A stretch of 34,260 bases of DNA from Planctomycetia bacterium (GTDB lineage Bacteria; Planctomycetota; Planctomycetia; Pirellulales; UBA1268), in assembly GCA_009924545.1 (NCBI GenBank), contig RFRL01000013.1, positions 1 to 34,260 on the forward strand. Reading direction: 5' to 3'. Shown here one piece after another: positions 34,015 to 34,260 of the stretch. Each line of letters starts with the position of its first letter. The stretch's first letter is position 1. The translations under genes and the position numbers were made by a program. The notes below the pieces were generated by a model that was not told the origin of the DNA, searched no databases, and was given only the letters and a program-made list of their open reading frames with translations.

Positions 34015-34260
34015 AAATCGCAACCTCTTGAATCCAGGGGCTTTCGCTTCAGGGAACTATCGACTCATCGACCATCGCCGAGCGCACGTCCCACAGCCCC
34101 CACGGACACCGGTGCAGGCGAAAGTCAGTCGAACTTCGTTGGTTCTACCATCTGTCCGTTCGGCCGACAACACCGGCCGGCTGGGGAAAGCGGGTAAATC
34201 GTTATCGAACTAGCCCCTCCGGCTGCCCGGCCATCCGATCGACGGGGCTCCCGAGGGACC
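34015..34260. other. Leader region upstream of the RRM gene
   Basis: 246 bp with no credible gene. On the minus strand it would hold the RRM promoter and a leader of unknown length. It is AT-richer around 34185-34212, a plausible promoter area, but I could not assign -35/-10 boxes. A small CGGCCG...CGGCCG stem is at 34161-34179. Confidence 0.4.

Overview
The window is a very GC-rich bacterial chromosome segment that looks planctomycetal (Planctomycetota). This is an inference from gene content: a complete bacterial hopanoid set, a response regulator with an N-terminal excisionase-type helix-turn-helix, a DUF116-polyprenyl synthetase fusion, and frequent GTG starts. No rRNA, tRNA, CRISPR array, prophage or insertion sequence was seen. 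Most of the sequence is tightly packed coding DNA.

Region 1 (1-12.6 kb): guaA is followed by an OmpR-type response regulator and a membrane sensor kinase. The kinase overlaps hpnG, the hopanoid nucleosidase/phosphorylase, by a GTGA. Facing them is hpnC-hpnD-hpnE (farnesyl diphosphate to squalene), with overlapping stops and starts. ispH, the last step of the MEP pathway, diverges from hpnC. Then come the ABC-F factor EttA, a two-domain sulfurtransferase whose C-terminus is displaced by a one-base frameshift, and a SufE-like sulfur acceptor.

Region 2 (12.7-18.4 kb, all minus strand): a response regulator (HTH then REC), a soluble histidine kinase, squalene-hopene cyclase (hpnF) and the radical SAM adenosylhopane synthase hpnH. 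The window therefore encodes hopanoid steps from farnesyl diphosphate to ribosylhopane. Each hopanoid block sits next to its own two-component pair. A perfect 19-bp inverted repeat overlaps the probable start of the second kinase.

Region 3 (18.4-24.5 kb): an 881-bp gene-poor stretch with degenerate 23-bp tandem repeats and a promoter/operator-like element comes first. It is followed by a minus-strand group: a HemN/HemW-like radical SAM protein, a DUF116-polyprenyl diphosphate synthase fusion and a chorismate-lyase-like (DUF98/UbiC-like) protein. Upstream of these is a xylose-isomerase-like TIM-barrel enzyme. The group could make prenylated aromatic or quinone-like compounds, but this is only a hypothesis.

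Region 4 (24.6-34.3 kb): queC and queE (7-deazaguanine/queuosine precursor) lie on the plus strand. On the minus strand, read from high to low coordinates, are an RRM RNA-binding protein, ribosomal protein bS18, a hotdog thioesterase, a LolD/YbbA-like ATPase, a YbbP-like FtsX permease, a heptosyltransferase-type GT9 and an internally duplicated ten-helix transporter-like protein. The thioesterase-ATPase-permease trio recalls the E. coli TesA-YbbA-YbbP arrangement, but with an unrelated thioesterase fold.
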